64,000 nucleotides of DNA from Nodosilinea sp. PGN35 (GTDB lineage: Bacteria; Cyanobacteriota; Cyanobacteriia; Phormidesmidales; Phormidesmidaceae): NCBI RefSeq assembly GCF_029109325.1, contig NZ_JAQKQJ010000021.1:178475-242474 (forward strand), in the 5' to 3' direction. This document shows, in pieces, positions 16,599-24,242 of the stretch; position 1 is the stretch's first letter; every line of letters begins with the position of its first letter. Below the pieces are notes generated by a model, which was not told where the DNA came from, ran no database searches, and was given only the letters and a program-made list of their open reading frames with translations. Position numbers and translations under genes: made by a program.

Positions 16599-16621
16599 GC
16601 GATTGGTATTAAAAATTGGCA

Positions 16622-18667
16622 TCAAAAAGATGCAATCGCCCGCTCCAAAAACTCCGGCTGCATCCAACGGTCGAGGTTAATTTGCCCAAGATGTTCTTGC
16701 CCTGCGATCTGTCCCAGCTGCTGGATATGTGCCTGGAGCCAGTCGGTGCGCAACTGCGTTTCGGGGAGGTAGACCACATTGGCCTGGTCGCTGGCGCTAG
16801 AGCGCAGGGTCTTAGTCACAATCGCGGCATCCATCTTCACCCAGCGACTGACCAGGGTGGTGGCCATGGGCTGAGTGGCATACCAATATTGGGCGGCCAG
16901 CAGCGATCGCAGGTAGGCCACGGCAATTTCGGGATACTGCTCGGCCAGGGCGGCGCGAATCACGACGCCGTGGAAGGTGGGCAGGCCATCGAGGTTTTCG
17001 TGCAGCAGGCGGCGAAACTGGCCCTTGTGCCTGGCAATTTCGTGGAAAGGGGCGAAGTAGGCGTAGCCATCCACCGGGGCCGAGCTGCGGCCCGAGCGCT
17101 GGGGGCCAGCGCTGTCGATGGAGGTTAGGGTGACATCGTTGAGAATTTGGCGGTGGTGGAGCGATCGCATCACCATGCCGTGGGCGGCCGAGCCAAAGGG
17201 CACCGCAATCACCCGCCCCGCCAGGTCGTCAATGCAGTCGAGGGTCGAGTGCTGGGGCACAATGATGTCGTTGCCAGTGCCATCGAGGTTGCTGGCCACA
17301 AAGCTAATCAGCCGAGTGCCTGCCGCCGGGGCGGTACTGTCCCCCGCTGCCGCACTGAGCAGCAGCGGGTAATCCCCCAGCACCCCAATGTCGATCTGCT
17401 GAGCCTCTAGCCCAGCCACAATCGGTGCCCCAGAATCGTAGTCAGCCCAGCGCAGCCGATACTGCACCCCGCTGTAGCGACCCTCGCGGGGCAAGAAATG
17501 CTCCAACAAACCCAGCCGCTGAATAATCAGCCCGGCCGTTACGGTTTGAATCGTGCGGTTTTGGGTGCCAATGGTGAGGTTGATCGTCTCGGTGCCGCTG
17601 GTACCACCAGAGCGCACCAAAAAGTTAGGAGCCTGGAACCGGGGCACTTTCTCTGGAGTTTCAGCTGATGGTGCCGTCAATGGGCTGGGGAAAGACGAAC
17701 CTTTGGCAAGCAGACCCTGGGCAACGCCGGGCTGGCCCTGCACCATGGCCAAAAACTGGCGAATCGGCTCTAGACCTAGTCCACTCCGACTAGCGGGCTG
17801 CCCCGTTAGTCCCAGGGCACGGCCCAGGCGCTTGGCCATCAGCAAAAACAGTGGCGTGCCGAGGGCAAATTCTTCGAGGGGAATGCGACGCAGCAGCCCA
17901 GCCTCGCACTCCATTTGAAACTCAAAGTCAGAGACAAACCCCAGGTAGTGGCCCTGGAGTAGATAGGTGCGCATTAAACTGGCGGCATCGACAACTTCGA
18001 GTTGGGCAAAATCGGTTAAATTTAGCCCCAGTTCTTGCATCCGCTTTTGCAGCATAATGCGACTGGGTACGCCCTCTGGGGGCAAGACCCAGGCATGGTC
18101 AGCCAGCTCTTTTAGGCTCAGCCAGGGCCGCTGAGCGAGCTGATGGCTGCTGGACACGATCAGCGAGTAGTGAACGGAGCCAATTGCCAGCCCCAACATT
18201 TCATCAAAAGTCGAAAAACTTAGATCTGAGACAGCAATATCGACCTCGCCAGTCTTAATGGCGCGATACAGCGGTTCAACGGCGTCAAACTGCAAACACT
18301 TGGTTTGTACATCGGGATAAACCCGGCGATATTCGTACAGTACCGATGGCAGCCAGTTGCTCAGCACGTCGGGCATGCAGCCAATTTTTAAGGTACTGAA
18401 TTTCCCCTGCTTGATTTCTTCAATTTCAGCCACCAGACGGCTTTCTAAATCCACCAGGCTGGGGCCTTCTTCGAGCAGGTATTCTCCTGCCTGGGTCAGC
18501 TCTATGCGCCGACCTAAGCGCCTGAATAAGGGAGTTTCAAGCTCAGACTCTAGACATTTAATTTTGGCGCTGACCGCAGGCTGGGTTAAATTTAGGGTGT
18601 CTGCTGCTTCAGTAAAGCTGAGACAGCGAGCGACTTCTAAAAATACTTTTAACTGGTAAATTTCCAT
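16622..18667 (-). CDS. LysR-family regulator fused to an ABC substrate-binding domain
   Basis: 681 residues, about twice the length of a LysR protein. Residues 1-60 are the winged helix (FLEVARCLSFTEAADTLNLT, TQPAVSAKIKCLESEL). About 90-295 are the usual LysR effector domain, ending near LLMAKRLGRALGL. After a Pro/Ser-rich linker (about 320-370), residues 372-640 form a second, complete type 2 binding domain (LTIGTQNRTIQT, IDIGVLGDYPLLL, VIAVPFGSAAHGM, GLPTFHGVVIRAALAEQYPE). This matches the transporter's binding protein at 12967-14484 motif by motif but lacks a signal peptide. It is divergent from the AprA-like gene and convergent with the ATPase gene, so it probably controls both sides in response to the transported ligand. 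Confidence 0.88.
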   Translation of the reverse strand: MEIYQLKVFLEVARCLSFTEAADTLNLTQPAVSAKIKCLESELETPLFRRLGRRIELTQAGEYLLEEGPSLVDLESRLVAEIEEIKQGKFSTLKIGCMPDVLSNWLPSVLYEYRRVYPDVQTKCLQFDAVEPLYRAIKTGEVDIAVSDLSFSTFDEMLGLAIGSVHYSLIVSSSHQLAQRPWLSLKELADHAWVLPPEGVPSRIMLQKRMQELGLNLTDFAQLEVVDAASLMRTYLLQGHYLGFVSDFEFQMECEAGLLRRIPLEEFALGTPLFLLMAKRLGRALGLTGQPASRSGLGLEPIRQFLAMVQGQPGVAQGLLAKGSSFPSPLTAPSAETPEKVPRFQAPNFLVRSGGTSGTETINLTIGTQNRTIQTVTAGLIIQRLGLLEHFLPREGRYSGVQYRLRWADYDSGAPIVAGLEAQQIDIGVLGDYPLLLSAAAGDSTAPAAGTRLISFVASNLDGTGNDIIVPQHSTLDCIDDLAGRVIAVPFGSAAHGMVMRSLHHRQILNDVTLTSIDSAGPQRSGRSSAPVDGYAYFAPFHEIARHKGQFRRLLHENLDGLPTFHGVVIRAALAEQYPEIAVAYLRSLLAAQYWYATQPMATTLVSRWVKMDAAIVTKTLRSSASDQANVVYLPETQLRTDWLQAHIQQLGQIAGQEHLGQINLDRWMQPEFLERAIASF

Positions 18668-18827
18668 GTCGCCTGGCTCACCTAAAATTGTTGTTTAGAA
18701 AGAGACTAAATTTTGCGATCGCCCCTCATTCAATCATACCCTTTACCAAATCTTTTACAGGAAAAAGCAATGCTAAAACCTTGCCCAAAAACGCTTTTTG
18801 TATACCTGATAGGGCCAACAGTTTTAT

Positions 18828-18848
18828 CTCATTTAGTTTTTTGATGAG
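18828..18848. promoter_or_regulatory. Candidate LysR operator (CTCAT-N11-ATGAG)
   Basis: Inverted arms CTCAT (18828-18832) and ATGAG (18844-18848) are separated by 11 bases, giving the T-N11-A layout of LysR boxes. The site is in the 363-base spacer (18668-19030) between the LysR-fusion gene and the divergent AprA-like gene, 161 bases from the regulator start. The rest of this spacer is AT-rich and holds no gene. I cannot test binding; other T-N11-A matches by chance are likely. Confidence 0.35.
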
Positions 18849-19030
18849 TGTATAGAAGGCTGTGATGGGCAAACCGTAGCTATTGCTACAAACCACATTG
18901 ATTGACCTTGGGAACCTCCTTTAAACTACGTATCAAAGGCCCAGAAGCCACAGGTTAGTTGCCGTTATTCAAGCATTGGCTAACCGCGATAATTTGATTT
19001 CACTGCCGTTTAAACCGAGGACGTGGTTGC

Positions 19031-20734
19031 GTGAACATTCAGTATCTTAAAACTGATTTTCTAGTCGTCGGCGGTGGCACCGCTGGCACGATGGCAGGCA
19101 TTAAGGCCAAGCAGGCCAGCCCCGAGAGCGACGTGCTGATTTTAGAGAAGGCCAACATTCGCCGCAGCGGGGCGATCGCCATGGGCATGGACGGGGTCAA
19201 CACCGCCGTCATCCCCGGTAACTCTACCCCCGAGCAGTACGTGCGCGAAATCACCATCGCCAACGACGGCATTGTGAATCAAAAAGCCGTCTACGAAACC
19301 GGGCGGCTGGGCTTTGAGGTGATCCAGGAGCTGGAGAGCTGGGGGGTTAAGTTTCAAAAAGACCACGAGGGCAACTACGACCTCAAGCAGGTGCACCGGG
19401 TGGGCAAGTACGTGCTGCCCATGCCCGAGGGCAAAGACCTGAAGAAAATTCTCGCCCGCCAGGTCAAGCGCCACAAGGTCAACGTCACCAACCGGGTGAT
19501 GGCTACCCGCGTCATGGTGCAGAACGGTCGCGTCACCGGGGCGGTGGGCCTCGACGTGCGCAACGGCAATATGGTGGTGATTCAGGCCAAAGCCGTCGTG
19601 CTGTGTACTGGGGCCTGCGGTCGCCTGGGTCTGCCCGCCTCCGGCTACCTCTACGGCACCTACGAAAACCCCACCAACGCGGGCGACGGCTACTCCATGG
19701 CCTACCACGCCGGGGCGGAGCTCACCAACATCGAGTGCTTTCAGATCAACCCGCTGATCAAAGACTACAACGGCCCCGCCTGCGCCTACGTGGCCAGCCC
19801 CTTTGGTGCCTACACCGCCAACGCCGAGGGCCACCGCTTCATCAACTGCGACTACTGGAGCGGCCAGATGATGCTGGAGGTCTACAAAGAGCTGCACTCG
19901 GGCAAAGGCCCGGTACACCTGAAGATGTACCACCTCGACGACGACACGATCAACGAAATCGAAACCATTCTGTGGGACAACGAGCGCCCCAGCCGGGGCC
20001 GATTCCACGAGGGCCGGGGCGAAAGCTACCGCACCCACGGCGTCGAGATGAATATCTCTGAAATTGGCCTGTGCAGCGGCCACAGCGCCTCCGGCGTCTG
20101 GGTGAATGAGCGGGCTGAAACCACCGTCCCCGGCCTGTATGCGGCGGGCGATATGGCCAGCGTGCCCCACAACTACATGATTGGGGCCTTCGTCTACGGC
20201 CGCATTGCGGGCCAAAACGCCATGGACTACGTGCGCGACCTGGAGCATGTGGAACCCGACGCCGAATTCCTCGCCGCCGAGCAGGCCCGCATCTACGCCC
20301 CGCTCCAGCAGCCCGACGGCGTGCCCCACACCCAGATCGAGTACAAGCTGCGCCGCCTGGTCAACGACTACCTGCAACCGCCCAAGTCGCCCAACAATAT
20401 GGATATCGGTCTGCAAAAGTTTGTCGCCTACGAAGACACCCTCGGCCTAATGGGAGCCCGCGATCCCCACGAGCTGATGCGCTGCATGGAGGTGCACTTC
20501 ATCCGCGACTGCGCCGAAATGGCCGCCCGTGCCTCCCTGTTCCGTAAAGAGACCCGCTGGGGCCTCTACCACTACCGCCTCGACTATCCCGAAAAGAACA
20601 ACGAGGAATGGTTCTGCCACGTCAACCTGAAGAAGGGCGAAAGCGGCCACATGGAGCTGTTTAAGCGCCCGGTTGAGCCCTACATCGTCGATGTCGATCT
20701 GGTGGAAGAAGTCTATGACGTCGCGGTTCGGTAG
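19031..20734 (+). CDS. AprA-like FAD flavoprotein (fumarate reductase/adenylylsulfate reductase alpha family)
   Basis: 567 residues starting at GTG, with GAGGA 12 bases upstream. The N-terminal Rossmann motif is VVGGGTAGTMAG (12-23), then FAD-binding features RRSGAIAMGMDG, CTGACGRLG and the C-terminal GLYAAGDMASVPHNYM. The overall order matches the FRD/SDH flavoprotein superfamily and especially AprA of adenylylsulfate reductase. The next gene encodes an AprB-like two-cluster ferredoxin. True AprA is usually somewhat longer, and I cannot confirm substrate residues, so the reaction (APS/sulfite or another sulfur compound) is open. Codon use is strongly C-ending and suggests high expression. 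Confidence 0.82.
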   Translation: MNIQYLKTDFLVVGGGTAGTMAGIKAKQASPESDVLILEKANIRRSGAIAMGMDGVNTAVIPGNSTPEQYVREITIANDGIVNQKAVYETGRLGFEVIQELESWGVKFQKDHEGNYDLKQVHRVGKYVLPMPEGKDLKKILARQVKRHKVNVTNRVMATRVMVQNGRVTGAVGLDVRNGNMVVIQAKAVVLCTGACGRLGLPASGYLYGTYENPTNAGDGYSMAYHAGAELTNIECFQINPLIKDYNGPACAYVASPFGAYTANAEGHRFINCDYWSGQMMLEVYKELHSGKGPVHLKMYHLDDDTINEIETILWDNERPSRGRFHEGRGESYRTHGVEMNISEIGLCSGHSASGVWVNERAETTVPGLYAAGDMASVPHNYMIGAFVYGRIAGQNAMDYVRDLEHVEPDAEFLAAEQARIYAPLQQPDGVPHTQIEYKLRRLVNDYLQPPKSPNNMDIGLQKFVAYEDTLGLMGARDPHELMRCMEVHFIRDCAEMAARASLFRKETRWGLYHYRLDYPEKNNEEWFCHVNLKKGESGHMELFKRPVEPYIVDVDLVEEVYDVAVR

Positions 20735-20779
20735 GGTGGACACCGCCCACCCTCCGCCTGTGCTGCACCCAGTACCCCC

Positions 20780-20855
20780 GTAGGTTGGGTGAAACGAAGT
20801 GCAACCCAACGCCAATTCCCGCTGTTGGGTTCTGCTAGCGCTCCACCCAACCTAC
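20780..20855. repeat. Large cyanobacterial palindromic repeat (GTAGGTTGGGTG…CACCCAACCTAC)
   Basis: Perfect 12-bp outer arms (20780-20791 and 20844-20855), with further CAACCCAAC/GTTGGGT pairs inside that allow two alternative hairpins. It lies between the AprA-like gene and its ferredoxin gene, so the transcript of an apparent operon carries this structure. Confidence 0.75.
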
Positions 20856-20912
20856 ACTTCGACTTCAAATCTTTGTCTCCTGAAGACCTGGGCTAAAGAA
20901 CATATCTGGTGA

Positions 20913-20932
20913 GGGCGCACAACCGTGCGCCC
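20913..20932. repeat. Second copy of the GGGCGCAC…GTGCGCCC hairpin
   Basis: Same 8-bp arms as at 3032-3051, loop aacc instead of ggcg. It is 43 bases upstream of the ferredoxin start. Confidence 0.65.
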
Positions 20933-20974
20933 CTACGAAACCCTAATCCCTGACAATTGATTTAACGAAAAATT

Positions 20975-21202
20975 ATGGCCTTAACTACCCAACGCGTCGA
21001 CGTACCCGTCATTGTCGATGAATCGAAGTGCCTCGAAAAATGCAACGCCTGCATTGAGGTCTGCCCCCTGGATGTGCTGGTGAAAAACCCTGAAACCGGC
21101 AAAGCCTACATGAAGTACGACGAGTGCTGGTTCTGCCTGCCCTGCGAGAAGGAATGCCCGACAGGGGCGATTACGGTGCAGATTCCGTTCTTGCTGAGAT
21201 AA
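20975..21202 (+). CDS. AprB-like ferredoxin with two 4Fe-4S clusters
   Basis: 75 residues. Cysteines 19, 23, 26, 30 (KCLEKCNACIEVCP) and 51, 54, 57, 61 (CWFCLPCEKECP) form two 4Fe-4S sites. The DECWFCLPCEKECPTGAI pattern recalls AprB, the electron-transfer subunit of adenylylsulfate reductase, though the C-terminal tail of dissimilatory AprB is missing. The first cluster has Cx3C spacing instead of the classical Cx2C, as seen in AprB-type proteins. It follows the AprA-like gene and presumably passes electrons to or from its FAD. Confidence 0.88.
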   Translation: MALTTQRVDVPVIVDESKCLEKCNACIEVCPLDVLVKNPETGKAYMKYDECWFCLPCEKECPTGAITVQIPFLLR

Positions 21203-21206
21203 GGGG

Positions 21207-21285
21207 GCGCGGTAAACGGTAAGCGGTGGACGGTGTAAGAAAAAGCCATAACCGCAGACCGCAAACTGTATACCGTAAACCCCTC
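21207..21285. repeat. Palindromic 'ggtaaacggtaagcggt…accgtaaacc' repeat
   Basis: The left part (GGTAAACGGTAAGCGGT near 21212) and the right part (ACCGCAGACCGCAAAC…ACCGTAAAC, ending near 21281) are imperfect reverse complements around a loop. Related copies follow the YeiH-family gene (25298-25365) and lie near 25545-25570. Confidence 0.55.
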
Positions 21286-21320
21286 CCCTCCCCCCTGCCG
21301 TCGTTAAGGAAACTCGCTTT

Positions 21321-22298
21321 ATGTACACCGCCGATATGGACCCCGAAGTAGCCCAATGGGTTGAGATGCTGCGATCGCCCGATCTAGACAACCGCCTAGT
21401 CGCTGTCAAAACCCTGCAACACCTGGGCGATGAGGATGCGATCGAACCCTTAATTGGGGCGCTTTACGACGAAAACCCCACCGTACAGGAGATCGCCATC
21501 ACCACCCTGTGGGAGTTTGCTAACCCGGTGGCCATCAACCCGCTGATCGAGTGCCTCAGTTCGCCCCACGAGAACGTGCGCAGCGAAGCGCTGTCCGCCC
21601 TGAAGGAGCTAGTCTCCACCAATGACCTGATGCGGCTGCTGGATGTGTTGCAGGTGGGCAATGTCCACGCCCAGCTCAACGTGCTGGTGCTGCTGCGCAA
21701 AATCCACGATGCTCAGGCACTGCCGTTTATTCTGCCCTTCTTTGAGGCGGAGAACCCCGAGCTGCGGGAGGCGGCGGTGATTACCCTGCGCTACCTGAAC
21801 CAGGTGGTACGCTGCGAACCGGCCCTGGCCCTGGCGAAAGACCCTAACGAGGCGGTGCGGCGGGCGACGGCGCTCACCCTGGGCCACCTCAACGATGCCG
21901 AGGTGGTGCCGCTGCTGTGCGAACTGCTGACCAGCGACCCTGACTGGCAGGTGCGGCGCAATGCGGCCCAGTCGCTGGATATTCTGGCTGACCCGGCGGC
22001 GATCGCATCCCTGGTCAAAGCGATGGATGACCCCGAATGGCAGGTGCGCAAGTTCACCGCTCGGGCGTTGCAGAAAACCCCGGATGTCCAGGCTCTACCG
22101 GCATTGATCAAGGCCCTGGCCGACGAATACTCCGACGTGCGGCGCGATGCGGCCACCGCCCTGGGCAAACTGGCCGACACCAACGCTCTGCCCGCCCTGC
22201 AACAGACCCTCAACGACCCCGATATGGACGTGCGGATTTTTTCCCAGCGGGCCATTGACGCGATCCAGAAGTCTCAGCCAGAAACCTCTAATGTCTAG
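21321..22298 (+). CDS. HEAT-repeat protein
   Basis: 325 residues of about nine or ten helical HEAT/PBS-lyase-type repeats, each with a DPDWQVRRNAAQSL-like or DEYSDVRRDAATALGKL-like core. Such solenoids act as scaffolds; in cyanobacteria some are phycobilin lyases (CpcE type), but the setting here is a redox/Fe-S cluster. The last eight bases overlap the start of the next gene (ATG at 22291), so translation is probably coupled and the two products may act as a pair. No catalytic residues are visible. Confidence 0.88.
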   Translation: MYTADMDPEVAQWVEMLRSPDLDNRLVAVKTLQHLGDEDAIEPLIGALYDENPTVQEIAITTLWEFANPVAINPLIECLSSPHENVRSEALSALKELVSTNDLMRLLDVLQVGNVHAQLNVLVLLRKIHDAQALPFILPFFEAENPELREAAVITLRYLNQVVRCEPALALAKDPNEAVRRATALTLGHLNDAEVVPLLCELLTSDPDWQVRRNAAQSLDILADPAAIASLVKAMDDPEWQVRKFTARALQKTPDVQALPALIKALADEYSDVRRDAATALGKLADTNALPALQQTLNDPDMDVRIFSQRAIDAIQKSQPETSNV

Positions 22299-23433
22299 CC
22301 ATTCCTCTCCGTTTCATCGCGCTGCTGAGGCCCCCGCTGAAGTGGCTCCCAGTGCTGAGGCCATCGCCCGCAAGGCCGAGGTGATCGCCCAGCTCAAAAC
22401 CCTGCGCGAGCCCACCCTGGGCAACAACCTGGTCAGCCTGGGCATGGTACGCAATCTGCAAGTGGTCGATGACTACGTCTACCTGCGGCTCTACGTGGGC
22501 CGTCACCAGCTGGATTTGCAGCAACGGGTACAAGAAACTCTGGGGCAGCTGCCCTGGTGCAAAAAAGCCTACGCCCAGCTCTGCACCATCCCTGGGGTGC
22601 GCACCACCCTGGCGGTGTCGAGCGGCAAGGGCGGCGTCGGCAAATCGACCACCGCCGTGAATCTGGCGGCGGCCCTGGCCCAAACCGGGGCTAAGGTGGG
22701 GCTGCTGGATGCCGACATCTACGGCCCCAACCTGCCCCAGATGCTGGGCCTGGGGCATTCTGAAGTGCAGGTGATTGACACCCCCGAGGGCCAGCGGTTT
22801 GTGCCCCTGGAGGCCCACGGTATCAAGCTGATGTCCGTCGGGCTGCTGGCCAAAGGCGACCACCCGTTGGCCTGGCGCGGGCCGGTGATGCACAAAATTC
22901 TCACCCAGTTTCTCCACGAGGTGGACTGGGGCCAGCTAGACTACCTGCTGATCGACCTGCCCCCCGGCACGGGCGACGCGCAGATTACCATCGTGCAAGA
23001 AAGCCCGATCTGCGGCGTGGTGATGGTGACAACGCCCCAGCAGGTGGCCGTCTCTGACGTGCGCCGCAGTGTGCACATGTTTCGCCAGGTGGGGGTGCCG
23101 GTGCTGGGCCTGGTCGAAAATATGAGCTACCTGCTCTGCGGCCACTGCGGCGAACCCACACCCATCTTTGGCAGCGGCGGCGGGGCCCAGATTGCCACCG
23201 AGCTCTCGGTGCCGCTGTGGGGGCAGGTGCCCATCGACCCCCGCATCTGCGAACAGGGCGACGCGGGCGTGCCCCTGCCGCTGAAGCTGCCCGATGCCCC
23301 CCTGAGCCAGATTTTTGGCCAGATTGCCCTGGGGCTGAATGCGACCTTTGGGGTGGCGACAGCGGAGCTGGCAGCGGTTTGTTCAGGAAGTCGGGAAGGT
23401 GGGGAGGTGGGGAGGGTGAGGAAGGTGGGGTAA
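22291..23433 (+). CDS. DUF59-Mrp/NBP35-type P-loop ATPase (Fe-S cluster carrier)
   Basis: 380 residues. Residues about 25-105 form a DUF59/MIP18-like domain, and the rest is a Mrp/ApbC/NBP35 ATPase: deviant Walker A SGKGGVGKSTTAVNLA, DADIYGPNLPQMLG, Walker B LLIDLPPGTGD and the metal-binding CGHCG. ApbC/NBP35 proteins bind a bridging 4Fe-4S cluster and pass it to target proteins. The start overlaps the HEAT gene by eight bases. The last 16 or so residues (SGSREGGEVGRVRKVG) are encoded by a G-rich simple repeat and look like an accidental extension. It probably matures the AprB-like ferredoxin. Confidence 0.9.
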   Translation: MSSHSSPFHRAAEAPAEVAPSAEAIARKAEVIAQLKTLREPTLGNNLVSLGMVRNLQVVDDYVYLRLYVGRHQLDLQQRVQETLGQLPWCKKAYAQLCTIPGVRTTLAVSSGKGGVGKSTTAVNLAAALAQTGAKVGLLDADIYGPNLPQMLGLGHSEVQVIDTPEGQRFVPLEAHGIKLMSVGLLAKGDHPLAWRGPVMHKILTQFLHEVDWGQLDYLLIDLPPGTGDAQITIVQESPICGVVMVTTPQQVAVSDVRRSVHMFRQVGVPVLGLVENMSYLLCGHCGEPTPIFGSGGGAQIATELSVPLWGQVPIDPRICEQGDAGVPLPLKLPDAPLSQIFGQIALGLNATFGVATAELAAVCSGSREGGEVGRVRKVG

Positions 23434-23485
23434 TTATGAACTCCCCTATCCCCCAATCTTCCCCATCCCCCAATCTCCTCCATAC
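23385..23485 (+). repeat. Purine-rich then pyrimidine-rich simple repeats
   Basis: A run of GGGAAGGTGGGGAGG-type units (about 23390-23432) ends the Mrp gene and is followed by CCCCAATC/TTCCCC-type units (about 23445-23482). The two parts are partly complementary and could fold together or form triplex-like DNA. The run has lengthened the Mrp reading frame. Confidence 0.6.
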
Positions 23486-23495
23486 AAAACGACCT

Positions 23496-24215
23496 ATGGA
23501 CATCAGCACATGGCTCATCAGTCTGGGTGTGGTGGCGATCGCAGGCTTTACCCGAGGCTTCTCTGGGTTTGGAGCCGGGCTCATCTTGGCCCCTGCCCTC
23601 AGCCTGCTGTTCAAACCACAGCAGGTAGTGGCCACCGTTGTTCTGCTCGAAATTACAGCTGGAGCAGGTCTAATTCCTGAAGCCTTTCAAACAGCCAGGT
23701 GGAAAGAAGTTTTGCCGCTGGCGCTGAGCGCGATCGCCCTGGTGCCCGTGGGGGCGCACTTTCTAGCCTTGCTAGAACCCGCCCTAGTGCGGCGCATTAT
23801 TGGCGGTCTGATTTTGGGCTTTGTACTGTTGCTGCTTGGCAAAAGTCGCTATACCCGACCTCGTAGGGTGTTGACCTATGGTGTTGGTGCCCTGAGTGGT
23901 TTCTTGACCGGTCTAGCAGGAATTGGCGGCCCACCAATTGTGCTCTACCAAATGTCTGGGACTAACCCCGCCGTCGCCAACCGGGCCAACTTCATCGTAT
24001 TTTTTGCCTTAACTCAGCTTGTGGCCCTGGCAGCTTACTGGGCCAGTGGCATGATGTCGGCAGCGGTAGGCCTGCTGTTCCTTCGCTTTGTACCCGCCTT
24101 TGCCGGGGGGCTCTTGCTGGGGCGGCTGTGCTTTAAGCGGGTTGACGAAGTACTTTTTCGCCGCTTTGTCATAGGTCTTTTGCTCACGGTGGCGGTACTG
24201 GCGCTGGTGGCCTGA
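23496..24215 (+). CDS. TauE/SafE-family permease (probable sulfite/sulfonate-product exporter)
   Basis: 239 residues from the ATG at 23496; longer frames would read the simple repeat. About eight membrane helices with the family's twin motif: AGFTRGFSGFGAGL near the N-terminus and GLAGIGGPPIVLYQMSG in the second half. TauE/SafE proteins carry sulfite, sulfoacetate or related sulfur anions. Its position between the Fe-S carrier and the YeiH-family exporter supports a sulfur role. Direction (export) is by family custom, not shown here. Confidence 0.88.
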   Translation: MDISTWLISLGVVAIAGFTRGFSGFGAGLILAPALSLLFKPQQVVATVVLLEITAGAGLIPEAFQTARWKEVLPLALSAIALVPVGAHFLALLEPALVRRIIGGLILGFVLLLLGKSRYTRPRRVLTYGVGALSGFLTGLAGIGGPPIVLYQMSGTNPAVANRANFIVFFALTQLVALAAYWASGMMSAAVGLLFLRFVPAFAGGLLLGRLCFKRVDEVLFRRFVIGLLLTVAVLALVA

Positions 24216-24242
24216 TATCCACCCTATAAACGGTTTTTACCG

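Noticed and set aside
19142..20416. Long minus-strand open frame opposite the AprA-like gene
   Set aside because: It is the mirror of a strongly biased, highly conserved gene. Its composition (Val/Ala/Gly/His-rich) is typical of antisense shadows and no family is visible.
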